Positions 10,520 to 19,656 of a DNA stretch of 64,000 nt are shown one piece after another. Numbering within the stretch: position 1 is the first letter of the stretch; the number at the start of each line of letters is the position of its first letter. The DNA is from Solirubrobacter sp963724195 (lineage in GTDB: Bacteria > Actinomycetota > Thermoleophilia > Solirubrobacterales > Solirubrobacteraceae). The stretch is from contig CAVRTQ010000033.1 of the NCBI GenBank assembly GCA_963724195.1, positions 110,488-174,487 of the forward strand, written 5' to 3'. A program made the translations under genes and the position numbers. The notes beneath the pieces are model-generated. The model had not been told where the DNA came from, ran no database searches, and was given only the letters and a program-made list of their open reading frames with translations.

Positions 10520-11186
10520 GTGCCCCTCGAAGTCCTCATCCTGGGCCTGATCAGCGCGGTGCGGCCGGCGACGAGTCAGGCTGCCGTGTTCGCGCTGCTG
10601 CGCTCCACCGCGGCGCACCGGTCGCTGCTGGTGTTCACGGTCACCGGCTTCGCCGCGAGCGTCGCGATCGGGCTCGTCGTCGTGCTCGGCTTCGGCGGGG
10701 CCCAGCGAGGCCGCGGGCGAGTCCACCTTCGCGGCCGTCTTCGACGTGGTGGCCGGCGTCGCCGCGCTCGGGTTCGCCGCGGGCGTGCAGCGCGGGCGCC
10801 TGACCCGTCCCCGGCCCGGGAACCGGACGGGCGGGCGCACGTCGGAGATCGCCGAGCGGCTGCACAACGCGTCGCCCCTCGCCGCGGCGGTGGCGGGCGT
10901 GGCCACCCACGTCCCGGGGCTGCTGTACCTGATCGCCCTCAACGCGATCGCGGCGGGGTCGCCGGCTCCGCTGTCGGCGCTCGCGCAGGTCGCGGTGTAC
11001 AACGCGCTCTGGTTCGCGCTGCCGGTCGCCGCGCTGATCCTGGCGTTCCGGTCGCCGCAGTCGGCGGCGGCGCTGCTCGATCGGCTGACGGCCTACGCGC
11101 GTGAGCACCAGGATCGGTTGATCATCGTGATCTTCGGGGGCGTCGGGCTCTACCTGACGGTCAAGGGCGTCGCGGCGCTGCTGTGA
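10520..11186 (+). CDS. GAP/Sap family membrane protein (one frameshift)
   Basis: Polytopic membrane protein of about 220 residues, similar to the SfLAP/GAP proteins linked in mycobacteria to export of glycolipids or peptidolipids. GTG 10520 begins VPLEVLILGLISAVRPATS; further membrane segments are LLVFTVTGFAASVAIGLVVV, VPGLLYLIALNAIAAGSP and IIVIFGGVGLYLTVKGVAAL. One extra base near 10700 breaks the frame. It converges with the glutamate decarboxylase gene, 28 bp apart. Family assignment rests on topology and the N-terminal signature; transported lipid unknown. Confidence 0.7.
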
Positions 11187-11214
11187 GCCGGCGAGCAGCG
11201 CCGCGGCGCGCGCC

Positions 11215-12608
11215 TCAGTACCCGGTGCCGGTCTTGACGCGCTGGCGGTCGAGCTCGTGCAGGCCGCCCTTGACCGAGAGCGACTTGACCGCGTCGCCGA
11301 TGTCCCCGGCGAGCGTGGTCGCCAGCGAGTGCCCGAGCGTCTGCTTGACCAGCGCGCGCATGATCGTCACGTGCTCGGCGTCGGCGGGAGCGTGTACGCG
11401 GGCAGCATCCAGCCGCGCTCGGCCGCGAGCTGGGAGGCGATGTCGAACTCGTCGAAGTTGCGCTCCTCGGCGAGCTTGAAGGCCACGAGCGGGAGCTGCT
11501 CGGCGCCGTCCGGGCCCACCAGCTCGAAGTCGCCCTGCTCGACGATCGCCGCCGCCAGCCCCCGGGCGTTGAGCTGCATCGTCTCCATGATGTAGCGGTA
11601 GCCCTCGTGCCCGTAGCGGATGAAGTTGTAGTACTGGGCCAGGACCATGCTCGAGCCGGTCGAGAAGTTCAGCGTGAACGTCATGTCGCGCTTGCCGAGG
11701 TAGTTCTCGTAGAACACGAGATCCTCGGGCAGGTCGGAGCGCTCGCGGAAGATCAGCCACCCGAGGCCCGGATAGACGAGGCCGTACTTGTGGCCCGAGA
11801 CGTTGATCGAGCGCACGTTCTCGAGGCGGAAGTCCCAGGCGGAGTCCGGGTACAGGAACGGCCACACGAAGCCGCCGCTGGCGCCGTCGATGTGCAGCGG
11901 CACGTCCAGGCCGCGCTCGTCGCGCAGGCGCGTGAGCAGTGCGTCGATGCCGACGATGTCGTCGGCGTGGCCGGTGAACGTCGTGCCGAGCACGGCGGCG
12001 ACCCCGATCGTGTTCTCGTCCACGTGCGGTTCGACGTCCTCGGGCCCGATCGTGAACTTGTGGCTCTGCAGCGGGATGATGCGCGGCTCGACGTCGAAGT
12101 AGCGGCAGAACTTCTCCCACACGACGTGGACGTCGCCGCCGAACACGAGGTTCGGTCGGTCCGCCGCCTTGCCGGCCGCCTCGCGGCGCGCGCGCCACTT
12201 CCACTTCAGCGACAGCGCGCCGAGCATGATCGCCTCGGAGGAGCCCTGCGTGCGCGTGCCGGTCGTCTCCCCGGGTGCGTGGAAGAGGTCCGCGAGCATC
12301 CGGATGCAGCGCTGCTCGATCTCCGCCGTCTGCGGGTACTCGGCGTGGTCGATGTAGTTGCGGTGCAGGTTGTCGGCGATCACGCGCTGCGCCTGGGGCT
12401 CCATCCACGTGGTCACGAACGTCGCGAGGTTGCGCATCGGGATGCCGTCGAGCACGAGCTCCTCGCCGAGCAGCCGCATGGCGTCGTCGGCGGGCATCCC
12501 GACCTGCGGGAGCCGGTGATCCGGCGCGTCGCTGCTCAGGAACGCGTTCCCGTAGCGGTTGCCGTTGCTCGCCTGAGGCTGGGGCGGCGTGGCGGGCTGG
12601 ATCGACAT
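11215..12608 (-). CDS. gad: Glutamate decarboxylase (one frameshift)
   Basis: PLP enzyme converting glutamate to GABA and CO2 while consuming a cytoplasmic proton. The PLP lysine lies in NVSGHKYGLVYPG, preceded by the cofactor aspartate segment LHIDGASGGFVWPF. Homology starts near residue 10 and extends to the end; the last 50 residues (EHVTIMRALVKQTLG onward) are in a second frame after an indel near 11390. ATG 12608 has a strong ribosome site, GGGAGGAA, seven bases upstream. It lies 26 bp downstream of a ClC-type gene on the same strand, the pairing expected for proton-consuming acid resistance. No glutamate/GABA antiporter gene is visible. Confidence 0.93.
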
Positions 12609-12634
12609 GGTGGTTCCTCCCTTGGGGCGATGAG

Positions 12635-13960
12635 TCACTCCCGACGGTCGCCGGAGTCGGCGGCGCGGGCATCATCCGGTTCGGATGAGGTGCGATTAAG
12701 GGCGACCGTCGTCAGGTAGGCGGTGACCACGCCCACGATCACGAGCGGCGCGGCGCCGGGACCGGACTGCGCGGTCAGCAGCAGCGCGAGGATCACCGCG
12801 GAGAGCGGCAACTGCAGGACGGCCACGACCGCCGCGCCGAACCCGACGGCGACCGCGGGCGTGAGGTCGAAGCCCGGCAGGTGTGAGGCCATCACGCCCG
12901 CCGTCGCGCCGAGGAACAGCGCCGGGAACGTCGGGCCGCCGCGGAAGCTCGCGAGCGAGATCGTCCACGCGACGCCCTTGAAGACGGTCAGCAGGGCGAG
13001 CGCGCCGAGCGACCAGGTCGCCGCGCCGCTCAGCAGCCCCGGGAGCTGATCCTGGCCCGAGAACAGCACGTCGCTCTGCGGCTTGTCCGCCAGCTCGGAG
13101 AACGCGATCGCCAGCGCGGCCACGGTAAGGCCCGCGAGCGGGAGCGCGATGAACGGGCGCGGCGTCACCACCGGCTCCACCCGGCGGGCGAGTGTGAAGA
13201 TGGCGAACGTCCCGAGCGCGACCGCCGCGGCCAGCGGCGGCGTCCACAGAAAGTCGACCACGTCCGGGCGGTCGAAGTCCGGCAGCGGCATCGTCCCGAT
13301 CGCGTAGTCCGCGTCGCTGAGGCCGCCGAACGAGCCGAGGCCGATCGAGACGAGCGACCCGATCCCCGCCGCCAGCAGCCCGGGCACGAGCAGCAGCTTC
13401 ATCCGCTTGCCGCCGAGTCCGCTCGCCTCGATCATCAGCACCGCGGCGATCACCGGCGACTCGAAGATCAGCGCCATCGCCGAGAACGTCCCGCACGCGG
13501 CCACCAGCGTGGCCAGCTCGGGCGGCGCGTCCGAGCGCAGCAGCCGCATGGCCAGCAGGCCGAGTGCGCCGCCGATCGCGATCAGCGGCCCTTCCGGCCC
13601 GAGCACGAGGCCGAACCCGATCGTCCCGAGGCCCGCGAGCACGACGCTGGGCAGGTGCGCCGGGAGTGTCGCGCCGGTGCTCAGCCCGCCGACCGGGGAA
13701 TGGCCGCCGTGGCCCGGAAGTCGCGCGATCGCGTACGCGACGATCAGGCCCGCGACCCCGGCGACCGGCAACGGCCACCAGACCGGGGCGCCGTCGTCGT
13801 ACCCGAGCGCGTCCGGCAGGTCCTCGAACAGGCCGACCTGGAGCTGATGGACCGCCTCGAGGAACACCCAGGCGCCCAGCGCGGCGACGACGCCGACGAT
13901 CGCGGCGAGCCCGCTCAATTCGGCGAGCCGCCGGCTCGCCGTCCGTGTCGGGGCCGCCAT
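12635..13960 (-). CDS. ClC-type chloride channel/antiporter
   Basis: Polytopic ClC protein, 441 residues from ATG 13960. The gating-glutamate motif is present as GLVLGPEGPLIAIGG, and the later pore motif is seen as FRGGPTFPALFLG. The first motif, GSGIP in the well-studied proteins, is altered to GHGGHSPVGG. In bacteria, ClC exchangers support amino-acid decarboxylase acid resistance by removing charge. Here the gene is immediately upstream of glutamate decarboxylase, which favours that role. Whether it is a channel or 2Cl-/H+ exchanger cannot be decided from the sequence. Confidence 0.88.
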   Translation of the reverse strand: MAAPTRTASRRLAELSGLAAIVGVVAALGAWVFLEAVHQLQVGLFEDLPDALGYDDGAPVWWPLPVAGVAGLIVAYAIARLPGHGGHSPVGGLSTGATLPAHLPSVVLAGLGTIGFGLVLGPEGPLIAIGGALGLLAMRLLRSDAPPELATLVAACGTFSAMALIFESPVIAAVLMIEASGLGGKRMKLLLVPGLLAAGIGSLVSIGLGSFGGLSDADYAIGTMPLPDFDRPDVVDFLWTPPLAAAVALGTFAIFTLARRVEPVVTPRPFIALPLAGLTVAALAIAFSELADKPQSDVLFSGQDQLPGLLSGAATWSLGALALLTVFKGVAWTISLASFRGGPTFPALFLGATAGVMASHLPGFDLTPAVAVGFGAAVVAVLQLPLSAVILALLLTAQSGPGAAPLVIVGVVTAYLTTVALNRTSSEPDDARAADSGDRRE

Positions 13961-14036
13961 GGCGCTCACCCTCGCGCGGGGCAGGCCCGGCGCGCATCGC
14001 CTCTCGGGGGTGAATGTGCGGCCTAGGATGCCGGGA

Positions 14037-14842
14037 ATGAACGTGCTGATCAGCGTTGACGAGCTGCGCGAGCTGCCCGAGGTCGTCCTGCTCGACGTGC
14101 GGTGGATGCTCGGCGGGCCGCCAGGCCGTGACGAGTATCGGACGGGCCACATCCCCGGCGCCGTCTTCGTCGACCTCGAGACCGAGCTCGCGGCGCACGG
14201 CGAGCCGACCGATGGCCGCCACCCGCTCCCGTCGCTGTCGGCGCTGCAGGCGTCCGCCCGGCGCTGGGGCGTGCGCCGAGGACGTGCCCGTCGTCGCCTA
14301 CGACGGGAACGGCAACCTCGCCGCGGCGCGCGCGTGGTGGCTGCTGCGCTGGGCGGGCGTGCCCGACGTGCGGCTGCTCGACGGCGCGCTCGCGGCGTGG
14401 GTCACGGCCGGCGGGGACCTCGACGTCGACGACGTCGTCCCCGAGCCGGGCGACATCGTCCTCACCGGCGGCGAGCTGCCCACGCTCGACCTCGACGAGG
14501 TCCAGCAGTTCTCCGGGGTGCTGCTCGACGCCCGCGCGGGCGAGCGCTACCGCGGCGAGACCGAACCGATCGACCCGAAGGCGGGCCACATCCCGGGCGC
14601 CACCAGCGCCCCGACCACCGAGAACCTCACGCCCGACGGGCGCTTCCTGGACGCCGACGAGCTGCGCGAGCGGTTCGCGGCGCTCGGCGTGGCGACGGAC
14701 TCCGACCGGCGTGTATTGCGGCTCTGGCGTGACCGCGGCGCACGAGATCGCCGCGCTCGCCGTCGCCGGCTATGACGCCGCGCTCTACGCCGGTTCGTGG
14801 TCGCAGTGGAGCAACCACGACGACCTGCCGGTGGCCACCGGA
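14037..14842 (+). CDS. Two-domain thiosulfate/3-mercaptopyruvate sulfurtransferase (rhodanese), frameshifted
   Basis: Tandem rhodanese. The first, non-catalytic domain reads LPEVVLLDVRWMLGGPPGRD and GHIPGAVFVDLE, with Asp replacing Cys in VVAYDGNGNLAAARAWW as in inactive first domains. The second has GHIPGA again and the catalytic loop YCGSGVTAAHEIAAL. Breaks lie near 14275 and 14708. The family normally ends just after GSWSxWSNxxDLPVATG; here there is no stop at that point and the frame passes directly into an alpha-amylase fragment. The normal part is therefore given as ending at 14842. ATG 14037 is chosen; ATG 14028 is in frame. Confidence 0.85.
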
Positions 14843-15380
14843 ACCGGCTACACCCGATGGATCGACCCGCACCTGGGGTCCAACGCGGACCTGCGCGCGC
14901 TCGTGGACGCCGCGCACCGCCGTGGCATCAAGGTCTACTTCGACATCATCACCAACCACACCGCGGACGTCATCAAGTACCGCGAGGGCGCGCGGATGCC
15001 GTACCGCTCGAAGGACCAGACGCCGTACAAGACGGCGTCCGGCACGGTCTTCGACGACCGCGACTACGCGGGCACGAACGCCTTCCCGCCGCTGTCGGTC
15101 GACGACGAGCTTCCCCTACCAGCCGTTCGTGCCGGACGCCGAGCGCACCGTGAAGGTCCCGGCGTGGCTGAACGACGTGACGCTCTACCACAACCGCGGC
15201 GACACGACGTTCACCGGCGAGGACTCGCTGTACGGCGACTTCTTCGGCCTCGACGACCTCTTCACCGAGCACCCGCGCGTGGTGAACGGGATGGTCGACA
15301 TCTACAAGGGCTGGATCCGCGACTTCCGGATCGACGGCTTCCGGATGGACACGATGAAGCACGGACGCAGCGGAGCGTGA
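14843..15380 (+). pseudogene. Internal fragment of a GH13 alpha-amylase-type gene fused to the rhodanese frame
   Basis: Starting just after the rhodanese end, the frame encodes WIDPHLGSNADLRALVDAAH and KVYFDIITNHTADVI (GH13 region I) and, after one indel near 15113, FRIDGFRMDTMKH (region II with the nucleophile Asp). It then stops at 15378. Both the start of the barrel and everything after region II (acid/base Glu and third carboxylate) are missing, so it cannot be an active amylase. Only about 180 codons remain of a 500-700 codon gene. The 3' edge coincides with a tandem 29-bp repeat. Natural remnant or chimeric assembly are both possible. Confidence 0.75.
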
Positions 15381-15423
15381 ATCGCGCCGCCCGTGGACGC
15401 AGCGGTGCCTGAATCGCGCCGCC
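15363..15423 (+). repeat. Tandem duplication, two 29-bp units
   Basis: Units at 15363-15391 and 15395-15423 begin GGACGCAGCGG and end TGAATCGCGCCGCC; 27 of 29 bases agree, separated by CGT (period 32). The first unit supplies the last codons and stop of the amylase fragment. The gap to the convergent ThDP gene is only 17 bp. Confidence 0.8.
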
Positions 15424-15440
15424 AGGTGTTGCGTCGTGGG

Positions 15441-16004
15441 CTAGAAGGTCGGCAGGCCGAGCGCGGCGCGGAACGCGTTCTTGTTGGCGACGCCGTCCCG
15501 GGGCGGGAGTGCCCGGGGCGGCTCGTCGGCGTCGACGCGCACCTGCGCGAACGTCGTCGCGCGGCGCGCCCGGATGCGCTCGGCGAGATCCTCGGGGCCG
15601 GGATCGCGCAGCGTCGCGGCGATCCCGCAGCCGCCGGCGACCGTGACGAGGTCCGTCCCGAGCGCCGTGTGCGAACGCTGCCGGCCGGTCTCGCCGTAGA
15701 GGCCGTTGTCGAGCACGACGATCGTGAGGTTCGGCGGCTGCTGCGCGCCGACGGTCGCCAGCGCGCCGAGGCCCATCAGCTGCTCGCCGTCGCCGGTGAC
15801 GGTGACCACGGAGCGGTCCGGCTGCGCCAGCGCGAGGCCGAGCGAGAGCGGCACGGCCCCGCCCATCGCGCCCCACAGGTAGAAGTTCTCCGGACGGTCG
15901 CCGGCGGCGAACACGTCCCAGGTCGGGGAGCCGAGGCCGGTGACGACCAGCGCCTCGGGGACCAGCGCCAGCAGCGCCGCCACGTAGTCGCGCCGGGTCA
16001 CCAT
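15441..16004 (-). CDS. ThDP-dependent decarboxylase-like, beta (C-terminal, ThDP-binding) subunit
   Basis: A 187-residue protein corresponding to the C-terminal domain of ThDP enzymes such as sulfopyruvate or phosphonopyruvate decarboxylase. The ThDP/Mg motif is VTVTGDGEQLMGLGALATVG (GDG) with the second ligand region in VVLDNGLYGETGRQ. ATG 16004 overlaps the stop of the upstream alpha gene by 7 bp, so a two-subunit enzyme is made. Similar split enzymes act on 2-oxoacids bearing an acidic group; here the CoA-transferase/hydratase/dehydrogenase genes next door suggest a different acid. Substrate is unresolved. Confidence 0.8.
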   Translation of the reverse strand: MVTRRDYVAALLALVPEALVVTGLGSPTWDVFAAGDRPENFYLWGAMGGAVPLSLGLALAQPDRSVVTVTGDGEQLMGLGALATVGAQQPPNLTIVVLDNGLYGETGRQRSHTALGTDLVTVAGGCGIAATLRDPGPEDLAERIRARRATTFAQVRVDADEPPRALPPRDGVANKNAFRAALGLPTF

Positions 16005-16510
16005 TGCTTGCGCCCGATCAGCTTCTGCCCGAGCAGCACCGCGACCCGCTGGTTGGCGACGAACGCCGAGTGCACCGCCGCCTCGACGGCCTCCTCGACC
16101 TCCTCGGGCGCGTCGGCGCGCAGCACGTGAATGCCCATCAGCTCCAGCGCGCCCGGCGTCGCCCGGCCCATCGGGATCTGCCACGGGTTGAACTCCGCGT
16201 ACTCCCCGCGCATGGTCACGAGCGTGAGGAACGGGAACTGGCACGCCGTCAGCAGCGAGAACAGGTTCACGCAGTTGCCGACCCCGCTGCTCTGCATCAG
16301 CAGCGCCGCCCGCTGACCGCCGAGCCACGCGCCGCTGACCACCGCGACGCCCTCCTCCTCGGTGGTCAGCACCACGTCGCGGATCTCCGGATCCCGCTGC
16401 GCGGCCTCGATCGCGAACGCGTGGCCGGCGTCCGGCACGTACGCGATCTGCTTGATCTCACCCGCTTTGAGCACCCGGAACAGGGACTCCTGCCATGTAG
16501 TCACGCTCAT
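15998..16510 (-). CDS. ThDP-dependent decarboxylase-like, alpha (N-terminal) subunit
   Basis: A 170-residue protein matching the Pyr domain of ThDP enzymes: VPDAGHAFAIEAAQRD at the start, the activating glutamate in LTTEEEGVAVVSGAWLGGQ, then LLMQSSGVGNCVNLF and LTLVTMRGEYAEFNPWQ, motifs typical of sulfopyruvate decarboxylase alpha subunits. ATG 16510 is used (MSVTTWQ); the GGAG four bases before it is a plausible ribosome site. It diverges from the CoA-transferase gene with only 19 bp between starts, so promoters must lie inside the neighbouring coding regions. Confidence 0.8.
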   Translation of the reverse strand: MSVTTWQESLFRVLKAGEIKQIAYVPDAGHAFAIEAAQRDPEIRDVVLTTEEEGVAVVSGAWLGGQRAALLMQSSGVGNCVNLFSLLTACQFPFLTLVTMRGEYAEFNPWQIPMGRATPGALELMGIHVLRADAPEEVEEAVEAAVHSAFVANQRVAVLLGQKLIGRKQW

Positions 16511-16529
16511 CTCCTGCATCATCGCTGGT

Positions 16530-17630
16530 GTGCACCCGCTGGCCGCCATCACCGTCGTCTCGCTCGAGCAAGCGGTCGCCGCGCCGCTCGCCACCCGCCA
16601 CCTGGCCGACCTGGGCGCGCGGGTGATCAAGGTCGAGCGGCCGGGCGGCGGCGACTTCGCCCGCTCCTACGGGCACAGCGTGCGCGGGCAGTCGAGCTAC
16701 TTCGTGTGGCTCAACCGCGGCAAGGAGAGCGTCGAGCTGGACCTGAAGGCGCCGGATGACCGCGCGTTGCTCGATCGGCTGCTCGCCGCGGCCGACGTGG
16801 TCGTGCAGAACCTCGTGCCCGGAGCGGCCGAGCGGCTGGGACTCGACGCGGCGACGCTGCGAGCGGCCCGCCCCGAGCTCATCCACTGCTCGATCTCGGG
16901 CTATTCGGGCAGCGAGAAGAAGGCCTACGACCTGCTGATCCAGGCTGAGGCGGGCGTGCTCGCGGTGACCGGGACGCCGGAGCAGCCGGCGAAGGCCGGG
17001 ATCTCGGTGGCCGACATCGCCACCGGCGTCTACGCCTACAGCGGCATCCTCGCCGCGCTGTACGAGCGCGAGCGCACCGGAACCGGCGCCACGCTGTCCG
17101 TGTCGCTCCTGGATGCGCTCGGGGAGTGGATGACGCAGCCGGTCTACGAGGCGGTGTACGGCGCAGCCGAGCCGCGCCGGACCGGCGCCCGGCACGCGAC
17201 GATCGCGCCCTACGGCCCGTACGCGACCCGGGACGGCACGGTCTACCTCGGCGTGCAGAACGACCGTGAGTGGGCGGTGCTGTGCCGGGAGGTGCTGCGG
17301 CGGCCCGAGCTCGTCGACCGCTTCCCGCACAACCCCGATCGCGTCCGCCACGACGAGGAGCTGATCGCGATCATCGAGCACGCGTTTGCCGATCGCACCG
17401 TCGAGCAGGTGCTGGCCGCGCTCGAGCAGGCCGGGATCGCGTGCGCGCGGCTGCGCACGCCCGGCGAGGTGTTCGAGCACCCGCACCTGCGCTGGCGCCC
17501 GGTGGATACGCCGGGTGGGCCGGTCAGCGCGCTCGCGCCGGCGGTCCGGATCGCCGGGCGCGAGCCGCTGATGCGCCCGGTGCCTCGGCTCGGCGAGCAC
17601 AATGCCGCCATCCGGGAGGAGTTCGCGTGA
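16530..17630 (+). CDS. CaiB/BaiF family (type III) CoA-transferase
   Basis: A 366-residue enzyme that would move CoA between carboxylic acids. Landmarks: LEQAVAAPLATRHLADLGARV at the N-terminus, VIKVERPGGGDFARSYG, the NRGKESVELDLKAP segment and LIHCSISGYSG. GTG 16530 gives the standard N-terminus. The stop overlaps the next gene as GTGA. Followed by a HTD2/MaoC-like hydratase and an acyl-CoA dehydrogenase, it probably activates a carboxylic acid that is then processed as CoA ester. Mesaconate/itaconate-type chemistry is one possibility because the hydratase resembles mesaconyl-CoA hydratases. Confidence 0.9.
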   Translation: MHPLAAITVVSLEQAVAAPLATRHLADLGARVIKVERPGGGDFARSYGHSVRGQSSYFVWLNRGKESVELDLKAPDDRALLDRLLAAADVVVQNLVPGAAERLGLDAATLRAARPELIHCSISGYSGSEKKAYDLLIQAEAGVLAVTGTPEQPAKAGISVADIATGVYAYSGILAALYERERTGTGATLSVSLLDALGEWMTQPVYEAVYGAAEPRRTGARHATIAPYGPYATRDGTVYLGVQNDREWAVLCREVLRRPELVDRFPHNPDRVRHDEELIAIIEHAFADRTVEQVLAALEQAGIACARLRTPGEVFEHPHLRWRPVDTPGGPVSALAPAVRIAGREPLMRPVPRLGEHNAAIREEFA

Positions 17631-18384
17631 GCGCAGTGACCGAGCTGATCCAGCGCGGGCCGGCGGAGGCGCTCGCCGGGCTGCTGGGCGTGCCGATGCC
17701 CGAGGACGAGCTGCCGCTGTTCTGGCACTGGGTCTACCTGCTCGACCGCCCGGCGCAGCGTGAGCTGGGCCGCGACGGGCACGTCGCCGCGGGGGTCGAG
17801 CCCGGACGGCGGCGGATGTTCGCGGGCGGCGAGGTCCGCGCGCTCGCGCCGCTGCGGTTCGACGTGCCCGCGACGCGCCGCACCGCAGGTGCTCGACACC
17901 ACCGAGAAGCAGGGCCGCAGCGGTCGGCTCGTGTTCACCACGATCGGCCAGCAGGTGTTCCAGCGCGACGAGCTCGTGCGTCGACGAGCGCCAGACCATC
18001 GTCTACCGCGACCTGCCGGCCGGGCCTTCGCCGGACGAGCCGTTCGAGCCGCGCCCGGTCGCCGAGGGCGAGTGGTCGATCGAGATCACGCCGCCGCTGC
18101 TGTTCCGCTTCTCCGCGCTGACCTACAACGGCCATCGCATCCACTACGACCGCGACTACGCGCGCGAGGTCGAGGGCTACCCCGGGCTGGTCACCCACGG
18201 CCCGCTGCAGGCGCTGGCGATGGCCGAGGCGGCCCGTGCGCGCGGTTTGGGCACGGCGTGCGCGTACCGGCTCGTCGCGCCGCTGTTCGAGCACCAAGGC
18301 CTGGTCGTGACCGTGACCGACTCCGGCGAAGCGTCCGTCCACGACCGCAGCGGCCGCGAGACCGCCCGCGCCACGATCTCATGA
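17627..18384 (+). CDS. HTD2/MaoC-like acyl-CoA hydratase (two frameshifts)
   Basis: Double hot-dog protein of about 252 residues, similar to the FAS1-like/HTD2 dehydratases that include mesaconyl-C4-CoA hydratase. It begins SAVTELIQRGPAEALAGLLG, with RRMFAGGEVRALAPLRFD in the first hot dog and the catalytic region FRFSALTYNGHRIHYDRDYA in the second, followed by GYPGLVTHGPLQALAM. Frame breaks near 17880 and 17988. GTG 17627 overlaps the CoA-transferase stop, and the stop overlaps the acyl-CoA dehydrogenase ATG. Hydration or dehydration of a short CoA ester is expected. Confidence 0.82.
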
Positions 18385-19515
18385 CCCACGAGCAACCCTT
18401 CCCCCAGCTCCGCGCGCAGGTGCGCGCGCTGTGCGCCGAGTTCCCGAACGACTACTGGCGCGCCCGTGACCAGGCCCGCGAGTACCCGCAGGCGTTCGTC
18501 GACGCGCTCACCGAGTCGCGGCTGTTGGCCGCGCTGATCCCCGCCGGGTACGGCGGGCTGGGGCTCAGCCTCACCGAGGCCAGCGTGATCATGGAGGAGA
18601 TCAACCGCTCCGGCGGGCACTCCGCCGCCTGTCACGCGCAGATGTACACGATGGGCGCCGTCCTGCGGCACGGCTCCGAGCGACAGAAGCAGGCGTATCT
18701 CCCGGCCATCGCGAGCGGCGAACTGCGCCTGCAGGCGTTCTCGATCACCGAGGCGCAGGCCGGCTCGGACACGAAACGGATCCAGACGACCGCGCGCCGC
18801 GAAGGCGACGAGTACGTCATCGACGGCCACAAGAACTGGACGAGCCGGATCGAGCAGTCCGACCTGCTGCTCCTGCTCGCGCGCACCAGCGACGACGGCC
18901 TCAGCCTGTTCCTGATCGACCTGCGCGCCGTCCCGCCCGAGGCGCTGGAGGTCACGCCGGTGCGCACGATGTTCAACTACGCCACCAACCAGGTTCGCTA
19001 CCGCGGCCTCCGCGTCCCCGCGTCGCAGCCTGATCGGCGAGGAGGGCCAGGGCTTCCGGTACGTGATCGACGGCTGGAACGCCGAGCGCATCCTGCTCGC
19101 GGCGGAGGCCATCGGCGACGGCTACTGGTTCACCGAGCGCGCCACCGCCTACGCCAACGAGCGCGAGGTGTTCGGCCGCCCGATCGGCGCCAACCAGGGC
19201 GTCCAGTTCCCGATCGCCCACGCCTACATGCAGGTCCGCGCCGCCGACCTCATGCGCTACGAGGCCGCGCGCAAGTTCGACGCGCACGAGCCGTGCGGCG
19301 CCGAGGCCAACATGGCCAAGCTGCTCAGCTCCGAAGCGAGCTGGGCCGCCGCGAACGCCTGCCTGGACACCCACGGCGGCAACGGCTTCGTCGCCGACCA
19401 CGACGTCGAGCGCAAGTTCCGCGAGACGCGTCTGTACAAGGTCGCGCCGGTCAACAACAACCTCGTGACGAGCTTCATCGCCACGAAGGTGCTCGGCCTG
19501 CCCCGCTCGTACTGA
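18381..19515 (+). CDS. Acyl-CoA dehydrogenase (one frameshift)
   Basis: FAD-dependent acyl-CoA dehydrogenase, 377 residues. Visible: LIPAGYGGLGLSLTEASVIM, the substrate/FAD loop LQAFSITEAQAGSDTKRIQT, VIDGHKNWTSRIEQSD, and the C-terminal FAD-binding part ATAYANEREVFGRPIGANQG with CLDTHGGNGF. One extra base near 19025 separates two conserved segments. It is the last gene of the CoA-transferase/hydratase operon, ATGA-overlapped with the hydratase. A REP-like hairpin follows 4 bp behind the stop. Confidence 0.88.
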
Positions 19516-19518
19516 GTT

Positions 19519-19545
19519 TCTAAAGCGGGACTGTCCCTCTTTAGA
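19519..19545 (+). repeat. REP-like hairpin 1
   Basis: Arms TCTAAAGCGGGA and TCCCTCTTTAGA (one mismatch, loop CTG), followed by TTTGCGGG. A related hairpin with the same flank (CTTTAG, then GTTCGCGGG) occurs at 38304-38324. The shared arm ends and 3' flank suggest a dispersed palindromic family rather than a simple terminator, though it could also end transcription of the upstream operon. Confidence 0.6.
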
Positions 19546-19656
19546 TTTGCGGGTTTTCCGAGGCCGGACGGCGCTGGATTCCGGAGGCTTGGACGCCCCG
19601 GCGGAGCAAGAGTGGTGGCAGACACCAACCACCGCAGCAAAGAGGGAGTGAGCGTC

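Noticed and set aside
2400..19100. Programmed ribosomal frameshifting as the cause of the broken genes
   Set aside because: No common slippery heptamer and no consistent direction; too many unrelated housekeeping genes are affected.
19519..19545. Simple rho-independent terminator for the acyl-CoA dehydrogenase operon
   Set aside because: A related palindrome with the same flank occurs between two genes at 38304, so a dispersed repeat is a better description, although it may act as terminator too.
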